From NCBI GenBank assembly GCA_030704615.1, contig CM060731.1, forward strand, positions 7,132,001 to 7,196,000: a DNA stretch of 64,000 bases. The letters are read 5' to 3'. Positions 24,131-35,306 of this stretch are shown piece by piece. The notes under the pieces are model-generated. The model worked only from the letters and a program-made list of their open reading frames with translations, made no database searches and had not been told where the DNA came from. The stretch comes from Takakia lepidozioides. Taxonomy: Eukaryota; Streptophyta; Takakiopsida; Takakiales; Takakiaceae. Within the stretch, counting starts at the first letter, position 1. Each line of letters starts with the position of its first letter. The position numbers and the translations under genes are program-made.

Positions 24131-25207
24131 CTTGGAGAGAGCCTAACTCATTAACACTTCTGAAGTGTCCCCAAACGAGAAGCACCTGCTGCCTTGGCCC
24201 AGTGTTCTCCATCAAGCGACGCCTCGTCATTTGCTCTCTTGCTCTGAGTCTCTCTCTAAGGGAAGTAAAATAGAGTGACTTCCTTCTCTTTCGTATTGTA
24301 GAAGAAACCCTCTCCAGCTTGACTACCTCTCTCCCTCTAAGTGCGGAAACTTGAAAGACAAAGTGAGTTGCGTGCGTGCGTTGGGGATTGCCTCTAGAAG
24401 CATTGGACTCCCTGTCGCATGACCGTTACACAAATGTCGCTCCCTTATTAGTGCACCTGCCAGCCATTAGTGGACAACTGTTCGTCTGTAATGTAGTAAT
24501 CGATGTCTGACGTGTGTCGCCCAAAATGAACGGCGTGTCGTTTATTTGAACGGTTTCAATAATTGAAAATAACAACGACAAATAATATAAATGAATACCA
24601 CATTGCATATAAACAACGACTGCTCAGCCTAAAACCAATGGTCTGACTGCTCAGCCTAAAGCAAAATGCCTATGCCATCAGAACCTTGCCACCGTGGAAT
24701 AAAATATATGGGGCCATCTGGCGCACAATCTCAGACAAATAAATGTAAATGAACGAGTGTTTGATGACAATTTTTTGGATATCATACACATTCATCCTTG
24801 TAATCCAACCCCATGTACGTTTCGCAGTTTGGACTTTCCAGGTGCGCATGATCATTGGTACTAGTATAAAGATACATTTACTTCATCTGCTATCCCACCC
24901 TCACATCCTTTGGCACACTTCCGAGAAGTCGGCTGGTTATTATGTTTATTGATGAGGTTCTGAATAAAGGTTTAACAGCTACCGAAATTGCTCCTAGGGA
25001 TACTCTGTCTACAGGGCCCACAAAAAAAGTAATTAAAATGGACGGTTGTTGCATGTCTGGAAGGAATAACAGAATGTGCACAATCATTGTGTGAGTTTTC
25101 TCCGCGATATTCTCTGCTCATTCTTCAACAGTGTACTGGAGACCTCAGTCAACAGATTTCACTAAAGAGCTGCGATAGCAAGGCATCTTCGTACGAGAGG
25201 AGGGAAG
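24131..25207. other. No gene recognised
   Basis: No coding match. A 19-base phrase (GACTGCTCAGCCTAAA and neighbours) is repeated at about 24617 and 24645. Any 5' end of the transposase gene that follows would lie here. Confidence 0.35.
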
Positions 25208-27649
25208 ATGGCTTCCTCTGAAGCGGAGTTCTTCTCTGACGACAAACCAGTGCCGTTCTCCAAGGAAGCCCTTGACAATGGATTCGCAATTGTCCTGGAA
25301 CATGTCTTGGCTACCCGGTTTGAGCTTCATAATGCTCCATCTTTTTGGAGAAAGATGTGTACGATTTGGAAGGGAAGTTGTTGAAATACTCTTTCCAAAA
25401 CCATGATGAGACGGCTCATGTTAGCCAGTGGAGAGTGCGCCCTGGTCGATACAGAGTACTTGGAGAGCCTCGGCGGAAGTCCCTTGGATCATATGTGACG
25501 CCCGGGACTGCTGCTTTAGTCGTTGAAGACAAGAAGGAGGTGGTGGTGAAAAAAGAATAGACGTCCTCCACTCCAATCGTTGAGCTTTCGGATTCGTCCG
25601 ATGATGACATAAGTGAAATTCCAAATCCAGGCCTTCCTACTGTAGTTCGGGAAGCAGATGAAGATTGCATTTGTAGTGTCATTCCAAAACTGCGGGCGAT
25701 GGGAGGAATGGCAGGTTTCAAAAGTGAGTTGCGAGGAATTCATTGGGAATCTTTGAAGCAGGTGCCTGTGAAGTTCCTGCCAGAGACTTTTGATGGCGAT
25801 ATCCTATTCGAGCTGCCTCCTCCTCCGCGAGTTGGAGGTGTAACAATCATGATGCATGGAATGGACAAGAAACACGACGGGCACCCGTGGAGCAGAACAA
25901 AAACATCCAATATTCAAAATGATGACAAGCTTGTTTTCAGGAGAACAATTTGCAATGGACACCTTAGGTGTGATAATTTGAATTGCAGACACTTTCTTCA
26001 GTCTGGGGTTCACAATCAAAGCAAGTGGGAGAAAATCCATTTAAGCCTGGGACTGCCCCTCCACCGGCACACACTTTCGTTTGCAAATTCTGCAAACTTG
26101 TGTCATCCTGCCTGACGCTGTGCGGAGCAAGAATGTACTATGTTGTCCACCGTTTGAAAACAATGACAAGAGCTTGTGTGCATTTCGGTTTCCATAACCA
26201 TCCTGTCTCGAAGGGGGATTACAGGGAGAGTGTTGAGACAGTATCGAGGTTGATTAAACAGGAGTACGAGAGAAACCCATCCGCAACAACATCTGCAATT
26301 GCTCTTGGCGCAAGCAAGTCCTTCTTGGAAAGCCATATTTTGAGTGAAGGGGATTCTGTGGGGACTAAACTTGACGGTGCCGCATTGGACCTAGTCATGG
26401 ATCATTTCTCCACTTTGAGTTCACATAATATTCGGCATCAGATCAATGCATTGAGAATGGGCTCTGGGATCAGAGGCTACATAGACAACATTTTGGAATT
26501 GAAACGACTGAGCAAGTACGACTACATCCAGGACAATGTTTTCCCAGGTCAAGGTGCCATCAAAGTGTTTCTTTTCAAAATGACGACTGTTGGGGAGGGC
26601 AGTGGCGTTAGCCTCGTGAAGCGGATGCAGAAGACTGGGGACTTGCAAAATTGTTTTCTTATGTTTAATCATGTGAAACGAGTGAAAGACTGGACGACAA
26701 TGGTTTGTCATGTGTACGATCCAGTGTACCAACGAGTTATGACAATTACAGTTTGTGACATGCAATCCGAGGATACGGAATCCCATAAGCTCATGTGGAA
26801 TTCCTTGATACGTGTTATGGGCTGCCATGGGGTGCCATCTCCAAATTTCGTTGGTTTCATGGCGGATAGTGCTTATGTGAATCTCAATGCTGTTCGAATT
26901 GTCTTCGGATCGGGTGACCCAAAAGTGCCAATGTCGGGAAGGAGCGTACATGTCTATTCCATTGGACACAATCTCTGGAGAAACATACAAAGGCGCATCA
27001 AACCAGAGATGCAGACTCAGCACCGTACATTGTGCAAAGAGTACAAAGATGCTAGAACAATGAAGGAGGCGGACACTTTGTTCCAGACAATTCGTGCCTG
27101 GTGGTTCTCTTCTGGAGCTGCATTGCTTGAGAGTATGAGAGCATTGGAAGATTGGCTAGCGTTTTGGCACTTCCGGTACAGACAGTGGGGAGCAGCCATG
27201 ACAATGGTACGAGGCTTCTATTTCTTGTTTTATTCATATATTTGCTTTCCATATTTTTGACTCCTTGCTTTCTTTATGTTGTTTCCTGTGCACTGTTCTG
27301 AAGTGTGGTTCTCCTCTTTGCAGAACATGTCCATTGAGGAAATGGCGGACATGCCATCTTGCAATTTGGCAGAGACTGTGCACAACGCATGGTTGCAACA
27401 GTCTGGGAAACGAGGTCGGGATTTGTATTTGGCAACTACAGATGATTTGATACGTGCCTTGCAACAACAAACCCGATACCGTGATTTCTTGCGAGGTGGG
27501 GTTGGTGGCAAGGGTCCGGACAAATTGGAGTTGATGTTGCGTGCTGCAAACAGATCTGGGGATCCAAGCAAGATAGCACCGGCGGTGAGCATGTATGCCC
27601 AGGGAATGCCGTTCTATGAAAACAAAATCATCGAGGTCTCCCAATTATA
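25208..27649 (+). pseudogene. MULE-type transposase-like protein, N-terminal zinc and catalytic region
   Basis: From the ATG at 25208 (MASSEAEFFSDDK) the coding sequence shifts frame near 25340 and meets TAG at 25558. It continues through an acidic linker (VELSDSSDDD) into a cysteine-rich part (CNGHLRCDNLNCRHFL, CKFCKLVSSC), with a further shift near 26040. From there it is open to 27206: ACVHFGFHNHPV, FMADSAYVNLNAV, KVPMSGRSVH, EDWLAFWHFRYRQWG. A GT-AG intron (27207-27322) leads to a last exon, MSIEEMADMPSCNLAETVHN, ending in a stop at 27649. The HNHPV zinc-like element and general layout resemble Mutator-like transposases; in relatives the protein continues into a SWIM zinc finger, which is missing here but present on the minus strand at 45.8-47.0 kb. 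The segment LMFNHVKR may have lost the first catalytic aspartate, a point I recall from relatives and have not verified. Confidence 0.55.
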
Positions 27650-28129
27650 GCCTTAAGGGCTAGACCGGCACCTCCATCCACACCTTGGTCTTAAGGGCAC
27701 CTCCGTCCAACAAAGGTGGGTGAAGATATTTAAGGATGCGGTCCCACATTAAGAACATTCAACAATATACGTCAAAACAAAGATACAATAGCACGATGAG
27801 AGACATTCGTCTACTTGTCTGGCTATATTCTCGTAGGTTAGGGCCTATCTATGTCCCACCTATGACCAACCAAGGTTGATGATGATATAGAGGTTTGGGC
27901 ATTGAAGAACAACGAGAGTAGTTTTTTGATATTTTCTATTTGTAGGCACCTCTGTTGGACAAAGGTGGCATGACTAATTTGTTATTAAAGTCAAGTGCTT
28001 AGCTATGTTTTCATATTGACCTTCGCCCATTTGGGCAACAAAGGTTACATAACAATTGATTTTTTCAAGACATGAACAAATGTGGCTTACTACAACTCTA
28101 GGACTTTCAGGAGAACGGTTGAGGTAGGA
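27650..28129. other. No gene seen
   Basis: Contains a repeated phrase, GGCACCTC(C/T)(A/G)T(C/T)C, at about 27668, 27698 and 27948, but no coding match. Confidence 0.35.
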
Positions 28130-28141
28130 GTGTGGAGAAGG

Positions 28142-28600
28142 TGGTACCTGCAAATCAATCTTTTAGCGGCGCGAGGGGCGCCTGAATCATCTGACAACAA
28201 CATTGTCCTACGATGGGATTCAATCTCCGACCTTAATAATTGCTTGTAGGCCTTCTTCTTCCATTCGTGTATCCAGCGGTCTAAGAGAGGTGCACTTCCC
28301 TCATCCATAGGGTTATCTGTGATCTTGTCGAGCAGCTCCATAGCCTCCGTGGTTCTCCCATGGTTACCTCTGGACATTGTGTACATAGTTAGAGCAATTC
28401 ATAACAAAAGACATACAACTATTACAACAGTATTGTAGAGGAACCACGCTCATCACCTGAAACCACCATGTTTCTTGGGCCAGCCATTTATCCATTATTT
28501 TGTCTGTGATCTTCCCTTCTACCTCTCTCTGTTGTGCAGGTGCTGCAATATGCAGTTGCAACGCGGAGACTACAACACAAGAGCAGACCGAGAATGAGGC
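28142..28600 (-). pseudogene. ParB-methyltransferase family, central exons (inverted piece)
   Basis: On the minus strand an exon end reads EVEGKITDKIMDKWLAQ then ETWWFQ before a GTGATG donor. It is a clear match to KVEGISDIVFDNWLHKATFW at the end of an exon in the main gene (near 31540-31602). After a short intron the next exon (28374-28142, flanked by AG and GT) reads GRTTEAMELLDKITDNPMDE, LLDRWIHEWKKKAYKQLLR and RTMLLSDDSGAPRAAKRL. It lies in the position of the following exon of the main gene. No stop is seen inside these two exons. It supplies exons missing from copy A at 22.9-24.1 kb. Confidence 0.5.
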
Positions 28601-28628
28601 TGCAGCTGTCACTTAGTCAGAGAGAACA

Positions 28629-31600
28629 GTGAGAGTTGGAAACCAGACTGTGGAAATTCGCAGGGAAACTGAAGGAGGTGGAAGTCCGGGGAATGCTGAT
28701 CTGAGAGAAGGTCTACAAACCCTAGAGCAGACAAAACTTCCAGCAGATGAGAAAGGGAAGAGGAAAGCTGCAGAAGGGGATCCAAATTCAAAACCTAAGA
28801 AGGCGCCAGTAAGTGTTCTCTACCTTCCATTTCTTGTTTAAAGATCTACGAAGAGAGTGAGTGCAATGTCCTAGAAAGTGATGGTCGGTACCGACCATCA
28901 CTATGAAGCCATGTTGATTTGCTTTGTACTCCTTTGTTTATGGTTTTCCACACCAGCAGTTTGTGACTGGTGGTACCGCCATTCACTATGAAGCCATGTT
29001 GATTTGCTTTGTACTCCTCTGTTTATGGTTTTCCACACCAGCAGTTTGTGACTGGTGGTACCGCCATTCACTATGAAGCCATGTTGATTTGCTTTGTACT
29101 CCTCTGTTTATGGTTTTCCACACCAGTAGTTTGTGACTGGTGGTACCCCCATTCACTATGAAGCCATGTTGATTTGCTTTGTACTCCTCTGTTTATGGTT
29201 TTTCACACCTACAGTTTGTGACTGGCGGTACAGCCATTCACTATGAAGCCATGTTGATTTGCTTTGTACTCCTCTGTTTATGGTTTTTCACACCTGCAGT
29301 TTGTGACTGGCGGTACCGCCATTCACTATGAAGCCATGTTGATTTGCTTTGTACTCCTCTGTTTATGGTTTTCCACACCAGCAGTTTGTGACTGGCAGTA
29401 CCGCCATTCACTGTTCTTCAGATCGTAGAGTCAGTCTGATTGCCTTTCAAACACTCCTTCTCTTTCATTCTGTAGCAGGAACATGTGATTGTCGGCATTC
29501 GATTCTAGTGTAGTGCGATTGTCGTTAACGCCATTCGATTCTCCTCATGAGCTTTATGTACCTGTGGAGGGAGAGTGTTGGTCGGCATATTCAGTTAGTT
29601 AGTCTTGCATTGCATTTTCTATGTTTCAGGTTGAACAGATTAGGGAAGTGGAATGGCGGTACCGCCAATCACTTTTTTGGAGACCATACTATAGATTTAT
29701 GTAGAGTATCGATTGGAAAGTACGTTCGAGACAGACAAGAAACAATGATTGTTTGTGACGATCATCACAATGGAGTCTCTCTGACTTATCTGCACTCAAT
29801 TTCTGCCCTAAACTAGACTGAGTGTCGGTGCCGCCAATCACTTAGACATATATTTCATTGCACCAAACCGATCCAGCAAGTTCTTCAAATGCAATGTTTT
29901 TTTATTGTCGTTAACGCCGTTCGCTAATGCTCAGAACCTCAGTGTACATGTTTGCCCAGAAACATAGTGATTGTCAGGACCGACCATCACTATGTAGTCA
30001 TATTGTTTTGGCTTGCATTCGTCTGGATCGGCTTTGGTTTTGTAGATGGTTGTGAATGTCGGTGCCGCCATTCGTTGTGATTTGAGAGGAGACGGAGTGA
30101 TGGTCGGTACGGACGTTCACTATTTGCACATTACTCACTGACAGATTGGAATGGCATCATGCAAAAAACTGTGAAGTCCAAGCAGACAGGAACAGAGGCA
30201 ACAGGTTCTGGAGATGGGGACGAGTCTGGCAAGAGCTCTGAGAATAGCGATGAAGCAGATGAACCTGAAGTGCACGACCTTGACAAGGTGAAAGAACTCA
30301 TGTCATTCCAGAAGGTAAACTCTCAAGAGGTTATTAGGGACATGCTCGTCTCTGGAGGGCGTCTGGACATCCCACTATGTCGGATGATATCTATGCCTGT
30401 TGTGCGTCCCCCTCTTTCCCATGACATAACAAAATTGGAAACTGATTTCGTGCATGGATACAGACTTGGTGCACAAGTTTTTTAGGTGTCACTGACGGAT
30501 ACAAATGGGAAAAGCACATTAGTGTCTCCTGAGATCAGAGATACCTGGGATGAGTGCTAGAAGGATGTTAATGAGGAGTTCGAGCTGGGCCTCATGATGG
30601 GAAGAAACACCCAGCAATTCTGCAACCACATGTTCTACGTCTGGGACGGCAACCACCGATTGCTGGCATGGATGGGATACATTCAGAAACATCATGCGAA
30701 AGACAAAGACAAGCATGTTGTTGTAGAGGCAATGGTTTTGGATCCTGGAAACGACATCGCTAGGCTTCTTACAGCTATGCACGACGTGAACAAGTAAGTC
30801 ATCCTAGAGACTCCATTGCCTCTCCAATGTCTTGTTAATCCCACCAAAAAACGATGTTTACCAATGCATTGTTTCCAATCTTATGGCAGATCGATAGAGA
30901 AATCGCATGTGACAACAAGCTTGGTCCACACACTATTCCGAATTCAGAGGATTGGTCTGATGAAGCTGGATGATTTTCACACAGTACTCCACCCCGATAT
31001 AATCAAGAAGTGCGAAACAGGAAGAGCTGCAGGCACTTGGTATTCTTTGACTCGAGAGGCGTTTCTGGAGTACATGTATGCGTAAGGCCGAGCCTGTACT
31101 CACTTGTCTTTCTGAATACATGTTTGTATTTTGTTTTGTACTCATCCCTATTTTGATCAATGCAGCAAGAGCTGGCAGAGGCAGCTGAGAAGGGGAAATC
31201 CGAATACTACCGCACTACAACAGAGGAACTTAGGACATCAAAGGGTGTGGAAGCAGTAATAAAGAAGGAGTATGAAATCCGCAGAACCAAACTGATGTCC
31301 GCCTTCGGAAAGCAGCTTAGAATAGTAGATCCTGGCCTTGGTGCTGAGTTTCTTCTGCAGATCAAATCTCACTATGACAAGCATGTGCACCTGGAGATGC
31401 AGCAGGAGAAAAAGCACCGACTGGCCATCTCCATGGTCGACCCCCAAACCAAAATAAGGTGGCTGGAGATTTGGAACTCAGATCAGATATTGAAGGATTT
31501 GAATCAGTTCCCAAAGAGCACTATACAGCCTGACACAAAGGTGGAAGGAATCAGTGACATTGTGTTTGACAACTGGCTTCACAAGGCTACATTTTGGAGT

Positions 31601-34600
31601 CAGGTATGTATTCAAATAAATTCCATTTTTGTTGACTTCATGAATGTGATGAGTACCTTATTTGCAAAACTGACAAATGTACTATTTGCAGCTGGAGAAG
31701 CGCGCCACCATAGGACTTGAACATTTCAATTGTTTCCCCGCCTCAAATGACATTGGAGGCATACATAAGGAAGTAGAGAGGTCTCACCTGGAGATATTGT
31801 TTTTTCCGAGAGTTCTCCAAGGACGGTAACATTTTGCAGTCCAACGACTTTGACAGTCAGGTTGGGGGAGAGTGGGCCATGATGCGAGTTGTGTACAGGT
31901 GCAATGTCCTACTGAGAAATTTTTAGACTTTGTTAGCAGTGTAATCACAGATCCAAAGTGAATGTCGGTGCCGACATTCACTTCTATGTCTGTGTCCTTC
32001 CAAACCTAGAGATTGCATTCACCTGGATTAGCAACTTAGTGTGTGTTTGCAGTGTTCTTGAATGGAATTTTGTGAATGGCATTGACGACATTCACATCCA
32101 GAGCTGTTGTGAGCTCCAGAGAGTTTTTGTACATTTTGTATGTTTCGTTGACATTTTGGTGAGAGTTCCTCACTCCAGGTTTCTGAATGTCGTTGCCGAC
32201 ATTCAGTTTCCTTGCAATGTTGTTGCCTCTTGTGAGAAATCGTTGTAATCAACGATCCAAAGTGAATGTCGTTGCCGACATTCACTTCTATGTCTGTGTC
32301 CTTCCAAAGCCAGAGATTGCATTCACCTGGATTAGGAACTTATGGTGTGTTTGCAGTGTCCTTGAATGGAATTTTGTGAATGTCGTTGACGACATTCACA
32401 TCCAGAGCTGTTGTGAGCTCCTGAGAGCTCCTTAGAGCTGTTCTGGGCTCCATTTCCTTCCTCATTTTTTTCATTCTGTGCTACTGGCATCTTACTCACT
32501 TCGCGCTTTGGTGGGTTGTGTTTTGTCTCGTGTTTCACAGGTACACAAAATATGTGCTTATGGATGGAAATCACCTTAGCGGTATTCCAGACTATCTTGA
32601 CATGTGGTCGGACCCTGCAAACGATCCAACCATGTACACTGCATGGATATTGAAGGATTGGAGTCCTTCTCACTTCAGAGACTATGGTTGGTACCTAGAC
32701 TGCCCACCTGAGCACACGACCTTTCAAGAGCAGCACATGAAATATTTGAACAATAATGCTGAGATGCTTGCGCCTCTGAATGACGAGGAGTACCAAAGAA
32801 ACATAGCAACATTGGCTGCCAAGGAGCCCGATGCTCAGGAAACAACGCAGAAGGGCAAGAAGGCGGGGCGCAAACCAAAAGACAAGGCTCTTGATGTCAT
32901 AGCCAGGTCACCAGCAAAGCCAAAGGACAAAGACAAGTCCAAGGACAAGGACAAGGAAAAGGACAAGAGGAAGGAGAAAGAAACAGAAAGGGAGATGGAA
33001 AAAAAGAGTGAGAATGACGTCAGTGCTGGAAGGTATACCCGCACAATTCAATGCGTGTTCGATGCCAGGCCACACCCTTCTCGTGCAGATTCGGCAGGCG
33101 AGATTAAGATTGTCAATGAGGGATGGCTGGCGACGATGCAGAGTCGAAAGAGAGGATACACTTGGGTGCCTTCGCCTACCTGGGACAACATGATCTCATT
33201 CCTTAATTTGGTGACAATTTGATTTTCTTTCCTTTGCATCTGTAAGTGTCATTTGCAGCCTTAAAATTTGGTTCTTTGAAAACATTCTTGTCTTCGTTCT
33301 AAAATTTGACATGTTTGTTGCAGGTGAGCACTGGTCCCACCTTCGTGTGCGGTGTGCAGAAAACATTTGCGGTTGACATTGTCATTCTCGACATCCCGGA
33401 CGGCCAGGCCGTGCCAGAAGTTCTTTCGAAGGGCAAGATGCCAAGCTGGAACAAATTCGATGACAACTATTGGAGTTGGGTGTTCGGGTTCTGCAATAAT
33501 TTCCTCTCTGATGTAGGGACACTGCTGCTTTTTCAATCATGTGACAAAGATAGTCGACCTTGGCATCATACCTGAAGTCCTCTGGGTTTGAAGTTTTGCG
33601 CATATGGAATTGTGTGAACAGCCTATACCTTGTGAAAGGGGGTTGTCCTGGTCAGCTGGTATGCCGTCTCCCTTCTTCTTGTGCTTTCATGCTACGTTTC
33701 AATGTTATCTGGAGCTCCACTATAGAAGAATGTGTAATGATCGACACCGATCATGACAGATTCGTGACAAAACAGATTGTTGTATGCCTTTGTTTTGAAT
33801 TCCAGTGTGCAAACTTCCACTATAGTTTGTGTTTACCACCCTAACCTGCAGTCTTTGGCAGACGAGGATGTTCGAGGCGATCTGCGTGCGGAGGATTCGC
33901 ACCTCAAAGACACCATCCTCCTCCGCAGCTTTGAGATTTCTGACCAGGGTTGTTTCATCAACCCCCCGTATGAGTCGCATGTCGATGACATTTTGTACAA
34001 CTTCATGCAGTCCAGTCAGACTCTCAAGAGACCAGATGGCACTCCCTGGAGAGGTGCAAAGGAAAAAACCCCAACGTTCATGCAGATACTGCTGGAGTCA
34101 CGCAGCCACCATTCTGCACGGGTGGTCAATCTTTTTGTGTCCACAGGTTCGTTCTCTCCCTTCCGACCAGTTTCATCTTCTTAAATCCCCCCCCCCCCCC
34201 CCCACCAACCTGTTCATGTCCTCCTGTCTGGTGCAGGAGCAACTTACCATGCATGCAAGGCAGGCGGAAGAAGCCTTTTTGGCATGGAGGGTGATTCTGA
34301 CCTTTACAAGATAGTGCTCCTCCCTCTTTTGTCTGACTCCACTTCAGGCACACAGACTGAGAGGATTCAAATCCGAAATGATGACGATCCCGAGGATAAG
34401 CAGGTCGACAACGACTTTTCATGTGAGTAAGTCCTAAACCCACTTTGGGAGCCATACTCAATTTCTCGGACATCAAATTTATAGTAATAACTTTTTTCGG
34501 GCTGTGACTGGCAGGAAAGGCAGCGATGGATCTTCAGGATATACCCTCATTTGTGACGAGTCTGTTTTCGACAACCCCCTTTCCAATTTTCTGCTTCCTG

Positions 34601-34755
34601 TGTATGCCGAAGCAATGACACTTCATGCGGCCGAGTCTCTATCCCCTGATTTTTTATTGCCCGGCCGCAGATGTAGCCAGCGTAGATCCGGAGTTCTTCA
34701 ATACTTAGACTTAGATGCAAAGGACGCGGGGATACATTGTACTGAGTCAGACTGA
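28629..34755 (+). CDS. ParB-like domain fused to beta-class amino-methyltransferase-like domain, about ten exons
   Basis: A 5' exon (28629-28807) with a basic patch (EKGKRKAAE, KPKKAP) precedes a 1.3-kb intron. The exon from about 30135 to 30794 contains PLCRMISMPVVRPP and HMFYVWDGNHRLLAWMGYIQ, the D-G-N-H-R motif of ParB/sulfiredoxin-fold nucleases. Exons 30890-31081 and 31175-31602 are helical and HTH-like. Exons 31692-31898 and 32539-33212 follow; the latter ends in a lysine/aspartate-rich linker. Exon 33325-33658 has FAVDIVILDIPDG, a motif IV-like strand with DIPD in place of DPPY. Exon 33862-34146 has WRGAKEKTPTFMQILLE (motif X-like), then VVNLFVSTG, motif I, split by an intron before ATYHACKAGGRSLFGME. 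The order IV-X-I is that of beta-class N4/N6 amino-methyltransferases. Flaws: in-frame TAG at 30483-30485 and near 30558, frame changes near 31800 and 33545, and an uncertain junction near 31082. It is therefore probably a recent pseudogene of an expressed family, or an element gene in decay. ParB-methylase fusions are known from phages and bacteria; I know of none described in plants. Confidence 0.6.
28877..28902. repeat. Perfect 26-bp palindrome in intron 1
   Basis: The two half-sites AGTGATGGTCGGT are exact reverse complements around a GGTACC centre. It is the only perfect member of a family of related palindromes in the introns of the ParB-methyltransferase gene. Confidence 0.95.
28899..29411 (+). 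repeat. 85-bp minisatellite, six units, each with a palindrome core
   Basis: CACTATGAAGCCATG recurs at 28899, 28984, 29069, 29154, 29239 and 29324, exactly 85 bases apart, and the array ends near 29408. Every unit junction holds GTGACTGG(T/C)GGT facing ACCGCCATTCAC or a variant, so the palindrome family is amplified with the unit. Units differ by only a few substitutions. The array is in intron 1 of the ParB-methyltransferase gene. Confidence 0.97.
29412..30122. repeat. Further palindromes of the GTGAATGTCGG family in intron 1
   Basis: Related inverted repeats lie at about 29515-29541, 29648-29674, 29818-29843, 29966-29991 (10 of 13 pairs), 30052-30075 and 30096-30121 (10 of 13 pairs). Half-sites are variants of (A)GTGA(A/T)(T/G)GTCGGT. 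Spacings are irregular, so these are separate copies rather than one tandem array. The last lies about 15 bases before the next exon. Confidence 0.7.
31956..31983. repeat. 28-bp near-perfect palindrome
   Basis: Half-sites AAGTGAATGTCGGT and its complement are mismatched only at the centre (GGTGCC). Confidence 0.93.
32071..32206. repeat. Two imperfect palindromes of the same family
   Basis: At 32071-32096 the arms TGTGAATGGC and GACATTCACA pair at 10 of 13 positions. At 32183-32206 CTGAATGTCG pairs with CGACATTCAG, with only the centre mismatched. Confidence 0.8.
32261..32288. repeat. 28-bp palindrome
   Basis: AAGTGAATGTCG faces CGACATTCACTT; only the central TTGC departs from symmetry. Confidence 0.93.
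32375..32400. repeat. 26-bp palindrome
   Basis: TGTGAATGTCGT faces its complement with one central mismatch (12 of 13 pairs). A weaker, diverged member occurs at 33731-33758 (GTAATGATCG ... CGATCATGAC) in a later intron. Confidence 0.92.
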
Positions 34756-34879
34756 ACTTTGTTCTTTTAATGTTCTGTTTCATCCTCTTCGGAAAACATT
34801 GAATCCCCTTACTCCACTGTAGTTTTCCTGGCAAAAATAAAATAAAATCAAAGAATCCACTTTCATTCAAATGGCAATA

Positions 34880-35250
34880 TGTATGAATCCATCCCACAAA
34901 CCCCACTCACTCTTGTCATATCCATTGTGCATTCATCTACTGTGCATTCATGCGTGCTCCATTCGTGAATGTTTTCCTTTATTAAACATCCAGTATACAT
35001 TCATCCACTGTACTCTGTTATCCACCCCACAAACCTACACACTCATGTCATATACATTGTGCATTCATCTACAGTGTATTCATGCATCCTCCAGTCATGA
35101 ATGTTTTCCATTATTCAACATCCATTATACATTCATCCATTTTACTATTACCCATCCCACATTCATCCATCTACTTTCACTTTTCGCACTCATCCATCTA
35201 TTTATCATCCACTCTACATTCATCCATCCTTAATTCATCTGTTGCTTTCA
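34880..35250. repeat. ~132-bp tandem repeat rich in CATTCATC
   Basis: CATAT(C/A)CATTGTGCATTC starts at 34917 and 35049. Later partial units contain CATTCATCCA phrases to 35235. It separates the end of the ParB-methyltransferase gene from the gypsy protease. Confidence 0.8.
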
Positions 35251-35306
35251 GGTGGGATTGACCACGTCCTTTTATTATGTCGTCCAGCTTGTTTCCGCGG
35301 TGAAGG

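Larger units (their letters stand above)
31945..32430 (+). repeat. ~305-bp direct duplication inside an intron, carrying palindromes
   Basis: From GATCCAAAGTGAATGTCG (about 31951 and 32256) onward the sequence repeats for roughly 175 bases, through TTCTATGTCTGTGTCC, GCATTCACCTGGATTAG and CCAGAGCTGTTGTGAGC. Each copy carries two palindromes, one near its start and one about 115 bases later. It lies between the exons at 31692-31898 and 32539-33212. Confidence 0.9.

Noticed and set aside
28899-29411. Regularly spaced repeats that might suggest a CRISPR array
   Set aside because: The whole 85-bp unit is conserved with no variable spacers, and the setting is a plant intron; it is a minisatellite.
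32835-33044. Leucine/serine-rich minus-strand frame
   Set aside because: It is the shadow of the lysine/aspartate-rich coding repeat on the plus strand.
33950-33975. NPPY in the ParB-methyltransferase as catalytic motif IV
   Set aside because: It lies in the wrong place (after the DIVILDIPD strand, before motif X), and the related copy at 47.2 kb has NPDC at the aligned position.
34186-34203. Poly-C run as a functional element
   Set aside because: Homopolymer of about 17 C in an intron; likely slippage, and its length may be uncertain. The poly-G at about 52055 is treated the same way.
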